NCBI GenBank assembly: GCA_921293015.1 | Contig: OV121087.1 | Span: 384,501-448,500, forward strand | Direction of reading: 5' to 3' | DNA: 64,000 nt | Source of the DNA: Phorcus lineatus | Lineage: Eukaryota; Mollusca; Gastropoda; Trochida; Trochidae | Shown: positions 1 through 11,500 of the stretch, in pieces | Numbering within the stretch: position 1 is the stretch's first letter | Layout: every line of letters starts with the position of its first letter | The notes under the pieces: generated by a model | What the model was told of the DNA's origin: nothing | Databases searched by the model: none | Seen by the model: the letters and a program-made list of their open reading frames with translations, nothing else | Translations under genes and position numbers: made by a program

Positions 1-399
1 GTAAACATAGTGAGCTAATGTCTCGAGCAATAACTTTTTTTCTCTCCTTATGATTTTATTCTATGTCTAGATACTGTTACCTGAAAAAACTGTAAAATAT
101 TTGACAGATATACAAGCGAGTTGAAATGAATTATCATTCGGGATACGTGCAATAGTGAATATATACGTGCAATAGTTAATATATATGAGTCAATAAGTTC
201 ATATAAGTGAGTATTGATACTTCACTGAAGACATCACCCTTGATGTCATTATAGGCAATCTGATGACAGTTAACAGACATAAACAACCGTTCCGAATCAT
301 TTACTTGATATTTGCAGTCTGTTGAACACAGGTACCCTCATGTCATCTGAGATGCAAAAGATGGACAATAGACAGTTGAATCCAGTGACTGCTGGAATG
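1..399. other. AT-rich intergenic sequence, no gene seen
   Basis: I see no coding region, RNA gene or repeat structure in this stretch. A short direct repeat ('acgtgcaatagt' at about 146-176) is the only local pattern. Confidence 0.6.
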
Positions 400-748
400 C
401 TGACTTGTTGGAGCATTTGAGAGAAGAAGAGGCTTGGCATGTTGACTGCTGGAGTTATGCTTCTTCAGGACAATGCTCCAGTGCAGAAGAGTTATATTGC
501 AAAGGCTGCACTTCAACAATGTGGCTGAACGACTTAACCATCCCCCATACATTCCAGATCTGGCCCCAAGTGACTCACACTTGTGCGGTACAAGATTTGG
601 CGATGATGATGATGATGATGAACTTAAGACAGCTACTGAGGTGTGGCTGAAGGGCCAGATAGCAGACTTCTACCACAATGGCAATGACAGTCTCAAACAT
701 ATATTGGCAAAGTGCATTGAGTTGCAGGGAGATTACATTGAAAAATGA
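400..748 (+). mobile_element. Decayed mariner-type transposase fragment
   Basis: This is the C-terminal half of a Tc1/mariner-superfamily transposase, broken over several frames. Pieces visible in order are LLQDNAP (around the second catalytic Asp), then LNHPPY.PDLAPSDSHL (the hallmark mariner motif around the third catalytic Asp), then ELKTATEVWLKGQ, and the end CIELQGDYIEK before a TGA at 746-748. Frameshifts separate the first and second pieces. A GAT trinucleotide run (about 601-620) adds a poly-Asp stretch just after PSDSHL that intact transposases lack. The N-terminal helix-turn-helix half and the terminal inverted repeats are not recognisable. It is a dead fossil copy and not a functional gene. 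Confidence 0.85.
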
Positions 749-853
749 AATCAGTATTACAACTGTTAGCTTCTGTCTTATATCAACATCTATGAATTTA
801 TTGACTTCCGCTCATTTGGTTCTAATATCCTTTGTAATTAGGGACAGACTGAC

Positions 854-858
<5 letters not shown>

Positions 859-893
<35 letters not shown>
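859..893. repeat. (TA)n microsatellite
   Basis: About 35 bp of uninterrupted TA dinucleotides lie just downstream of the mariner remnant. Confidence 0.95.
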
Positions 894-896
<3 letters not shown>

Positions 897-2119
897 ATAT
901 ATTATATTGCCTATATAGACATCAATATGGTCTTGAGTAAATGATGTGTTCATTTGGGTCTTGGACCATAAGCTTCCTAAATGAATTATATTATACAAAA
1001 CTATCTTGGTATTACTCCACAAGAAATAACAACAATTGGAACAGAATCAATATACCAGATTTATTTGCACTCCATCTAACACTCCACAACTGTTTCTCAT
1101 ATATACATGGTATATCTACACATCTGGTCCTTTCAATAGGTCATGAAAGCCATGGTTGCAATTCTTCATGACACACATCTAAAAATGTTATGTGGCGATC
1201 CGATTAGGTTTTGAAGAAAACACTTAATAGCTTAAACTTGTTAAAAATGATGAAGTAAAATTTAACATATTTTACCTTTTATCATACATACTTGAAGTAA
1301 TAGACAATATAAGAAATAAATGATTAGCCAAAAGAAAACTTGATTTTTAATCAATTTATTCATTCTGAAAAAGCCCTAACAAGTGTGTTAGTTAAAACGA
1401 TTTCCACAAAAACAGTCAAAAGCAATTAAGCGAACTTGTTCACTTTACTTTATGTTTTACATGTAATGTGCCTATTCAAATAATTTCCAGACATTTTCCT
1501 ATCGCTATACTTTGCCAAAAATTCTGGAGTGAAATTTTTAATGTAGTTCGATGACTTTGATGGAAGAAAGATTGACATTCATATCATGTTTTAAGTGAAA
1601 CTACCGAGGAAAATCATGACTGATAAGTAATGAAAAGTGGGCACTATTTAGTAAATTTAAAAACATTTTTATGGGGCCATAGAGAATAAATTAGACTTAT
1701 GGTGTCAAAAAGGTATTTTAAGTCTGAGCATGATACTCTCAAAACTATGTCAAACTCAAACATATTCTGAAAACTGTAAACTTTCATTTCTAAATCAAAC
1801 ACATTTTAAAATTCTAAATTCGCCAAAATCCATATATAAACAAAAAAATCCAATAAATAATAATCATTATTTACATCTTATGTATCAATCCAAACTTATA
1901 AATAATATTTGTAAGAGACACCAGCTAGGTTATGATTCAAAACTTAATATTCCTCAAAATCAAACACGTTTTAACTTTTATTCAACTACTACAAATTGGA
2001 GAAAATCTACCTGTATATACTGGTAATCCACAAGTATGTTTATGGCCATGGGATCTGGCTTATCGTCAACAGGAAGTTCATTTCAAAACAATAATATTGT
2101 TGGTATTATTTGTAATTAA
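894..2119. other. AT-rich intergenic sequence, no supported gene
   Basis: Several short open frames exist, but none shows family motifs or coding-like composition. The part from about 1730 may belong to the decayed LINE that is recognisable just downstream, but I cannot prove this from the translation. Confidence 0.5.
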
Positions 2120-2345
2120 GGAGCAATTGAAGAAGAGTTTAATTTTAATGTTCCTTTTGTTCTTGTATGTCCATTTTATCAAGAAAATAGGACAGAGCTT
2201 ACACCAAATACCAAGACAGCAACCTTAGTTCAGCTCTTGTCTTACACAAATGTAAACATAACTGAAGACTTAGAAATTTACTTGAAAAGAAACCTGTCTC
2301 CCACGTCAAAATGTACGTGCATGTTCATGTTTTGTACAATATGAA
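2120..2345 (+). mobile_element. LINE 3'-end remnant (same family as 46.3-48.0 kb)
   Basis: Translation gives EEEFNFNVPFVLVCPFYQ, later LVQLLSYTNVNI and EIYLKRNL. This lines up with the last about 70 residues of the LINE reverse transcriptase at 46,352-47,878 (VEDEFHFVLVCPFFRDSR, FVELLSCKNENV, LYLKRNL). The noncoding tail also corresponds: both have 'catgttcatg' and 'tttttgtattt' soon after the frame ends. No reverse-transcriptase core is recognisable upstream, so this is a short 5'-truncated or eroded copy. It ends about 440 bp beyond the SLX4 stop codon. Confidence 0.7.
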
Positions 2346-2783
2346 TAATTTTTGTATTCGGCTTAACAGCTTCAAATATTTAATGCAGTCTTTGTCTCAT
2401 TTCAAACCACCTCTCTATTACTAACCAAAGAATTCAATTCTCCAACCAGAGATGTAATGGTTTACAACTACAGATACTGAACTGCAGGTTTTGTTTGATC
2501 AGTACAGGATGCATTAACATGTATATTTGATATATACAGCTTCAAGATTTTTAGAAGGTTATATTTGATAATTTATAAAACCAGGAATATTTGTTAAAAA
2601 AATCAATGGTAATTTATCATTGAATGTTTGAAGAGAAATCAGTGTCTAACTAATATAATTCTAAATAATTCCCTTGAATAGAAATACAACTTGTAAACAG
2701 TGGAATAATCCTTCAACTAAGTTAAAATCCCAGAATATTTTTTAACCGCAGATGAACGGTTGACACTTCAACACTGCCAGAGA

Positions 2784-5507
2784 TTATACAGGCACATCAA
2801 TCTTCCTCCTCTTCTTCGGCTTTCTTCTGTTAGCATTCCTCTTAGTCATATTCTTCATCGTAAATGTCAGACACTGAAAGAATTAAAAATATCTTTAAAA
2901 AATATAACATTCTGTATCAAAACAAATTTAGGAAATTTATTAATTTTCAATATTGAGAATGACTTTAAGATTGTTTTGCAATAATTGACAATGTTGGTGT
3001 TGGTAAAGATGAAGTATTACTTTAAAAATGTATGTCCAAGAAATCAGTACTTCTGATTGACATAGTATAAATCTATTGGAACTTTTGTATTATTCGGGTT
3101 GACAGGAAAGCAATTGCATCCTTATTAAAAAGGCATTCATCATGTGAATGAAACAAAGTTTTGTTAAGCAGTCAAATATTTATTTGAGAGCCCCTGCAAG
3201 TCATAAGTCAAACTTTGGTCAATGACTGGCTGACATTGCTGCACTCTGTAATTTTAAACTTAAATAACAGGGATTATGACTGAAACTAGCTGATAGTGAC
3301 CGACGCAAATTATGACTTCTATTTGAAGGTGATTAGAATTGTAGAAGACAGACCTTCTCATCAAGGAAGTCCATGAGTTTCTGGGTGGAACACTTGATAC
3401 CAGAGTCCTGCACTTCCTTCTTCAGCCAGTCCAGTTCCAGCGGCTTAAACACGAGTTATTGAAGTCAAGAAGTGTTAAAGAAAGCTGCCTTCTATCACCC
3501 AAGTGTTGGTTAGTTTGTTAGATGGGCCAGTTCAACATTGACCAAAACCCTGCCAATAATATCCTGGTGTACTCAGTAAGTTCATCTCTATTTTGTGAAA
3601 TAAAAGGTTTGAGTCTAGCAAAATATAACACAAAACGAATGAATATTGATCAACTCTCATTTATGAGAATAAAAATACACAAGGAGAATAATGTATATTT
3701 ATATGAAACAAAAAAACTAATTATTTTTTAAGATTTTTCCTCATATCCAATCAAGTATACTAAGTGCTCAATAGACATTAAAAATTGACATCACAATTGT
3801 GTAGTGACATGGAAATGTAGCTCATTAGTCTATAAGTGAAAAGTTATATCTACAAAAATTAACATAGAGAAAAAAAATATCAAGTATTGGAGGTTCTTTA
3901 CCTAACATTGTTGCAATCTTTGAATGTACTAAACCGAGGGTTCTGTGAGGCAATAGATGAGATGAGGTGAGATGGGATTTTAACGCCGCTTTCAAGATTA
4001 TTTCACTTATATCGCGGCTGCTAGTATTATGGCAGGGAGAAAGCCCGCAACACCATCGTGGCAATGCATTGCGGTGAAACCTGTGAGCATCGGCTGGAAC
4101 TAGCTAACCATGGGTGGTACTGCGCTGAAATTCAGTGTAGCATTGCACCCAAACCTTACTGCGTGTAGAACAGTTCTCTACTGCAGATAAAGTTGCCGAG
4201 CCCCTGGGGGGATTCAAACCCCGGACCTCTTGATCTAAAGCCGATCGCGCTAACCACTGCGCTATCCCGCCCCCTGTGAGGCAATAAACACCAAAGTGAG
4301 ATTGAATATAAGAAATTTGACAATCCCCAATAGCTACTTAATTGATTAAACAGAATTTTATCTCTATATGTCCTCCAACATTTATAGATCGTCAAGATAC
4401 AAAAACTGAAATAATTCCAGGTTTTCTCACCTCGTACATCATCATGCGTGTGTGGATATCTGGGCGTTTCTTCACAAACTGCAGCATCACAGCATTGAAA
4501 TCAACCTGATTACACTGCAAGTGACAATTTCACGTCATTACATCGCAAATCAATGCCAATCAAGTATCATTCATTTCAATAATAATCTAAGGGATAATAT
4601 TTCTATACTCTTTGTATTTACATATTAATCAGCGTAATACTTTTTTGGGATTCAGCTCAGATTTAAAGGTTTCAGAACTTGATGTATTGATAATTATATA
4701 TAGATAATATTGTACAGACAAGGATTTCAAGCAGGGATGAAACAGTTTGTTGCAACATTGATAAAAGCACAATTTTGGTTTATATTGTATAATATTTTTA
4801 TGTTATCAAAGGTTTTTTCCCCAGAATTTTCAGTTTCACATACGTATGGTTTCATATTTATTTTTTGTGGTTATTTAAGTCTGTTGCAATCTTTGAATGT
4901 ACCAAATTGAGTGTTCTGTGAGGCAATAAACAACAAAGTGAGATTGAATATAAGAACTTGTTCATGCAAATTTTCATGAATCCTGTTTTTCATCAGTATA
5001 TATATAGAGAATCTCACCCACATATGTTCTGAAATCAAATACATAAACAAAGATTGATAAGAATACAAACATGCCAAGGATATTCAAAGTTTCATCAAGA
5101 AGTCTCTTTACAGTTGATATCAGAAGACACAAGGATGAGATTCTATATATGATCCAAAGTGATTCTTCATTGCATTTCATCGACAAATGTCCATCCATAA
5201 AAACAACTCAGCCAAAAAGTGCAGTCATGATATAACAATATGACATAAAGATGTTTATGACGACATGGCATTGTGATGTCATCATGTTCATGAGGTCATA
5301 GTATTGTGATGTAATAATTGGATTATGTAATTGTGATGTCATATAATTTACCATGGCCTAAGAGATATCGCTTCATCTTATTCAGGCGATATCTTCTGTG
5401 GAACAAAATTTTGGAAGAAAAATAATCATTTGCTACAGACCTGCTGTGATGCTGACAGATTTTCCTCCTCCTCCTCCTCATGTAGAAAGCTCTCCTCCGG
5501 AACATCA
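2784..5507 (-). CDS. SLX4: SLX4 exons 20-23: C-terminal CCD (SLX1-binding) domain
   Basis: Exons 5507-5441, 4514-4431, 3443-3354 and 2873-2784 read SDVPEESFLHEEEEEENLSA, then CNQVDFNAVMLQFVKKRPDI, then RMMMYEPLELDWLKKEVQDS, then KLMDFLDEK CLTFTMKNMTKR, and a basic tail to the stop TAA at 2786-2784. Human SLX4 ends with the same plan: KVLLYQPFEL..L, LLDFLD.HCITFT and a basic tail. This conserved C-terminal domain binds the SLX1 catalytic subunit. All four exons join in phase, and the last exon is only 30 codons including the stop. Confidence 0.95.
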
Positions 5508-8500
5508 CTGGAACACAGAGAAGGTGAAGTGATATGGGGTTCAACGCAAGAGTATTTCACTTATACAGCATTGTCTTGTATCTTAACAACCCAAAGTGAC
5601 ATAGAATATGTTTGCTTGGCTTTGATTCATGTCAAAATACCATACATCGTGATTTGAGTGCAAATCACCTTAATTCACTAATATAGTCATCCCTTTTGCC
5701 AAATTTATGACAATAGTTTTCAATGAAAATAATTAAAAACAGGCTTAGTGCTGAGAACATATTGTATCATGGCATGTGTCAATATAAAATAAACTTAAAA
5801 GCAGTGTCCCTTTACAAATGATTTAACAAAATAAAGGCCTCTCTGCTTTTTAAGACTTTGATTACCCAGAGGTGGTAATCTATGACTTGCTACATTGTTT
5901 TGGAAAGTTGGTCCATGACATGGTAAATAGTTATTTAAACTCTAGCCGATGCCAGTTACCTTCGTCCAGAGTCCTGTGAAGAAGAAACACTTCTGTTGCT
6001 ACTCCCGTCTTCTGATGCTGATGTGTCAGAACTAGCTGCGGATGGGATCCTTGTGGTCACATGACTAGAAGACACTGAGGATTTTGAGGTTTGGACTGAG
6101 GATTTTGAGTGTTGCTCTATTTTCCTTACTGGTTTTGATGATGTCTTTGTAGCTGTTACAGAAGACTTTGCTGATGGTTTAGAAGATTTCTGTTTTGAAA
6201 GATCAGGTTTGGTGTTAGCGGAAATTTGTTTGATAGGTGAGTCTTGGTCATAGTCACTGTCAGTTTCATCTGAAAAATAAAAAAATATGTCAGTCAATAA
6301 CAGATTCTGAAATATTATCTAACAGGAGGCGCTACACAACCTGAAGAATGGCAGGAATAGTCCCATTGTGCTTGTCAAACACAAATTTTAACTGGTTAGC
6401 AGCATGGTTTAAATTATCCTTTGATTAAGACTGTGGGAAGACATTGAGACTGTGATAAGAGATTGAGATTGTGGGAAGAGATTGAGACTGTGGGAGAAGA
6501 GATTGAGACTGTGGTAAGAGATTGAGATTGTGGGAAGATATTGAGACTGTGGGAAGATATGGAGACTGTGGTAAGAGATTGAGACTGTGGGAGAAGAGAT
6601 TGAGACTGTGGGAAGAGATGGAGACTGTGGGAAGAGATTGAGACTGTGGTAAGAGATAGAGACTGGGGGAAGATATTGAGACTGTGGGAAGAGATTGAGA
6701 CTGTGGGAAGAGATGGAGACTGTGGGAAGAGATTGAGACTGTGGTAAGAGATAGAGACTGGGGGAAGATATTGAGACTGTGGGAAGAGATTGAGACTCTG
6801 GGAAGAGATTGAGACTCTGGGAGATGGCATTAGTACTGACACTGATGAGTCTGTTGGTAGATGTCCTTCAGTAGTATCTTCATCCTCTTCTTCCCCACTG
6901 GACGCACTCCGTACTTCGTTACAGCTTTCTGTAACCAAATCATTTGGTTAATTTCTCTCTGGGTATAACAGATCAAGGTGACAAAAATCTTACTGCAATA
7001 AGCTTACAAATAAGTATCATTTTTATAGTCAACATATTCTGCGACACTTGCTTGATATACTTATTATTTATCTTTAAAGTGTCTTCTGTCTTCGTAAATT
7101 TAGATAATGTCAATCAGTAACAGATCAAAATGAATAAAAACCTACGTCTAAAAAATCGAACAGACACCAAACCAAAATGGCAAACAATTACAACAGAAAC
7201 CACTTACCAGGAAATTGACAATGACAACTGACAATGATTCCACAATCTAGCTGTTTCCATGAGAGAAAATGAGATAATTGGCATCTGTAGTTAGTTACCT
7301 TCAACTGTGGTGTGTTCATGGAATCGTAGTTCGGCATCGGGGTGAAGGGCGAAGGGGGAACCCACTTATTGCTCTTCTTTACTGGTTGCCGGGACACAGG
7401 GGTCTTGAAGGTGGTTGTCTAGAAATAAAATGCATTCCATGAATATGAAGAAAAGATAGATTTTATGGGCAAAACCTTCTTTATTCATAAATCACATCAT
7501 TTCAGAGTATATGTTTACTTTTTCATCCTGTGTGATGTGCGGAATAACAAAATATGTATCAACTTTACAGCATCGAAAAAAACCATACATGTTAACAAAA
7601 CTGAGGAAACCTTATCAGAGAGACTGAATAAGTTTATACAATAGGGATTTGCAAAACAAAGATGATCTTTATATACAAAATCTTGCTATTCTTGTATATG
7701 TCACTTCTAAATGCCCTTCTTAGACTATGGTGAAAATGCATGATCATACATGGTAGCATGTGGGTCTAGGCATACTTCAGGACAAAGTTGCAGATTTTGT
7801 ATATTCTATGACACACGTTTTTTTTTATTAAACTTTGTTTAATGGCTCATAATAAAATATACAAATTAAACAAGTGTTTGCCACTAACATGGCAATGTCC
7901 CCCGCTGTTATGAGATATTTGGCATCATTAAAAAAATTAAGACTCAAGGTGCTAAGCTTCATTAGATATTGCGTTTATAATATATTACAAATTGTCAAAG
8001 TGTCATGGTGACCTTGACCTTATTTTCAATATCTCTGAGTCATTGGTTGTTGTAGGCTGTCGTCAAATATGATAACTGTAGGTGCTAAGTTTTACAAGAT
8101 ATTGCATGAAAAATGTATTACATAGTGGTCAAAGTGTCATGGTGACCTTGAAAATGAGGTCAGGGTCACCAATGTCAACTGGCGTCTGAGTCTTCCTCCC
8201 TTGAAGGCTGTCACCAAATATGAACACTCTAGGTGCTAAGCTATAAGCTTTACGACATATCATGTTAACAATGTATTACAAAATGATGACAGTATCATTT
8301 AAAGTCCACTGGTGCCTGAGTCATCCGCTGTTGTAGGCTGTCGTCAAATATGAAAACTCTAGGTGCTAAGCTTTACGAGATATCGCGTTAACAATGTATT
8401 ACACAGTGGTCAAAGTGTCATGGTGACCTTGAAAATGAGGTCAGGGTCACCAGTGTCGACTGGCGTCTGAGTCTTCCTCCATTGAAAGCTGTCACCAAAT

Positions 8501-11500
8501 ATGAACACTCTAGGTCCTAAGCTTTACGAGATACCGCGTTAACAATGTATTACACAGTGGTCAAAGTGTCGTGGTGACCTTGAAAATGAGGTCAAGGTCA
8601 TCAAAGTGGACTGGCGTCTGGGTCTTCCGCCATTGAAGGCTGTCAACAAATATGAACACTCTAGGTGCACGTTAACAATGTATTAGAAATTGGTCAAAGT
8701 GTGGTGGTGACCTTGAAAATGATGTCATGGTCACCAATGTCGACTGGCTTCTGAGTCTTCCTCCATTAAAAGCTGTCACCAAATATGAACACTCTAGGTG
8801 CTAAGGTTCACAAGTTATCGCGTTAACAAGAATCCGGACAGACATAGTGTCGTGGTGACCTTGATAATGACATCAAGGTCACCAAAGTCGACTGGCGTCT
8901 GAGTCTTTCTCCACTGAAAGCTGTCACCAAATATGAACATTCTAGGTGCTAAGCTTCACGAGTTATTGCGTTAACAAGAATCCGGACGGACGTATTGTCA
9001 TGTTGACCTTGAAAATGATGTCAAGGTCACCAAAGTCGACTGGCGTCTGAGTCTTCCTCCATTGACATCTGTCACCAAATATGAACACTCGAGGTGCTAA
9101 GCTTCATGAGTTATTGCGTTTACAAGAATCCGGACATACGTACGTACAGAGGCCGCTGAATTCATAGTCCCCCGTTCCGTGTTGCGGCGGGGGACAATTA
9201 CACTGAAATCTCCAAACTGATGTTTTAAACTGCAAAATTTTATTCCAGCTAAGGTCAAGGTCAACAGTTGAGCATGTCACTCTTAACAAATTTGCCCATC
9301 AGAATTCAACTAATTTATTTCAATGGTCATCAACATATTGGTATTTTTAGAATGGAAACAAAACATATAATCCGAGTATGACATGGACCCTCGATACATT
9401 CTATCAATTACCAAAATCATGAAAATGAGGGAAATGTGCAATGTCAAGGCTATGATTGCCCCTTATAAGTCATAAGTAGTTTGTAAACAGATAAAGCGAT
9501 TATTCCCCAAGAAACTGAAAGCGTTATTTTTGCAAGAGTGAATTTTGTATGACCCAAGATAGTCATTAGGTGACTTTTGAATGACTAATCGGCCTGTTTT
9601 TCTCATGACCATATGCTTTAGAAACGTCATAAACATTTGCCTTAAGATTTCAGATACCAAAATAGGCAATCTCATGCTGCAAAAAACTGTTGTGTACACT
9701 TGATAAATATGACACCACTTATGTTTCACCATATGGTAATAAAAGCCACACTTACCCCGGTAGACTGTTCCTCCGCCTCTTCTCCTTCTTTCACTTCCTG
9801 TTCCCCAGCCACGATCCCTTCTGCAAGATCGTTTTCTTCATGCCACAGATAGCTGTCCCCGCCTGGCACCTCAAACTCAATAGTTACCTCCCCTTGGTCT
9901 GCCTTCTCTGGGGACGGTAGCTTGTCATCTTCCTGTCATAGAAAATAAGATAATGTCTGTGACAGGAGTGTCAGCAAATTCTTTCTCTTTTCTATCACTT
10001 CAGGCATTCATGCAGATGCTAAAACTTAGGGTATGAATAAATGTTTGGTAGTAAGAAGTGCATGCTTAATAGTATTGCAAAAATCTTTTTATTACAATAT
10101 ATTATGAATAACAGCTCATGTATGTATGAATATATTGAATGAACTCTACAACATCAACTTTTTATACTTCTGTATACAGTTTCAACATTATACATTTGAT
10201 AAAATTATTGTGGTAACATTGAACAGAGCTAATGATATAAGTTGTTACTAGCTTTCAGAATGTTTTGATAAACTGATTTGTTGTGGACCAAATTAAGTTT
10301 TTAGAAATTACACCAAGCAACATAAAATTAAATAAACCTAATGTTGAAATGTGGGTAAAATAAGAAATGTTCACAACTAACCTCGAGACTAGTCGGCCGT
10401 TGATCGTCATGGCTCCCCCGCTGTGGAGTAGGTACATGACCTACAGCCGCTCTAGCAGCTGAGTCATCCAGTGAGATACGCCTCCTGTGTGTGTACTTCT
10501 TCTTCTGTGCTGACCCCGGAATCTCTGGTTCCTTCTTCCTTGGAGATTCCTCCGTATCAGCATCACAGAACGGCTCGTACATGTAGCCTGCGTCAATATC
10601 GTCAAAGCCTTCCCACACATCACCAGGAGCTAATGGACTCTCTGGGAGGATAGAGAAATGGTTACAATATATCTAAATCTAATAGGAACATAAATTTGAT
10701 AGAAAAGTATTTGGAATTTTTAGAATAAAATGGGACAAGAGATCTTTGTAAAGGCCAAAATCTTTACATAAAAAGATGTTTGCAGACTGGCAAAGAGTGA
10801 ACCTATCATTATCTAAATTTGTGGTTTGAGTTTAGTGCCCTCATCTACAACAAGTATTCACCTTTTAAGTTTTGCAGCCGTACGCTTAAAGGCCGGGGTA
10901 AATCTCTAAGCACAAAGTGGGTGTGGTCAGATATGCTTGTCCAAGTGGTAGTTCTTAGTATGCAGCACCAACATCCACATACATTTCTTAAAATATATTA
11001 AAAACTACTTACCACTTTGTGATGATATTTAGCCATGGCATACAGAAGAGGATGGTGAAGACACACTGAGAAGATGAATTATGTAAAAAGTCCAGAAGTC
11101 CTATGTCTATGAAATATTTTTTACTAGTTGTTTTCAAAATTTGAATTTACCACTGTAGCAGTCAGGTGACCGGAGGGAGGTCTGTTTCCATAGCAACATG
11201 CCTGTAAGACCTCTCCCAGTGGACAGGAGGGATTCATTCATGATATAGAATTACACTCTCTGATCCTGCCCAGCGAGGTCTTCTTACCCCCTCCCTCCCC
11301 GGGGCCCCTACCCTTCTCTCTCCTCTCCCCTATGCACATATGTGGGGATTGTAAACTATCATGACAGGCGTAGGAGGAACATACCATTTCCCTTAGGGAA
11401 TAGAAACAAGGAAATGATTCATATGTCATATTCCATTTTATCTCCACTATCATAACTAAATAAAATAATGCCCCTTACAACTCCTACATTTCCTACATAA

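Noticed and set aside
4210-4264. Possible tRNA gene on the minus strand
   Set aside because: Box A and box B are present, but the sequence lacks a full cloverleaf and is the head of a SINE with body, tail and target duplication.
6414-6830. Treating the minisatellite as definite SLX4 coding sequence
   Set aside because: One frame is open, but an open frame is easy in a stop-free repeat unit, and no phase-consistent donor was found, so it is left undecided.
7188-7290. Mini-exon that could supply the missing SLX4 SAP core
   Set aside because: An open stretch between an ACAG acceptor and a GTAAGT-like donor exists, but its translation (MPIISFSLMETARLW...) has no SAP pattern.
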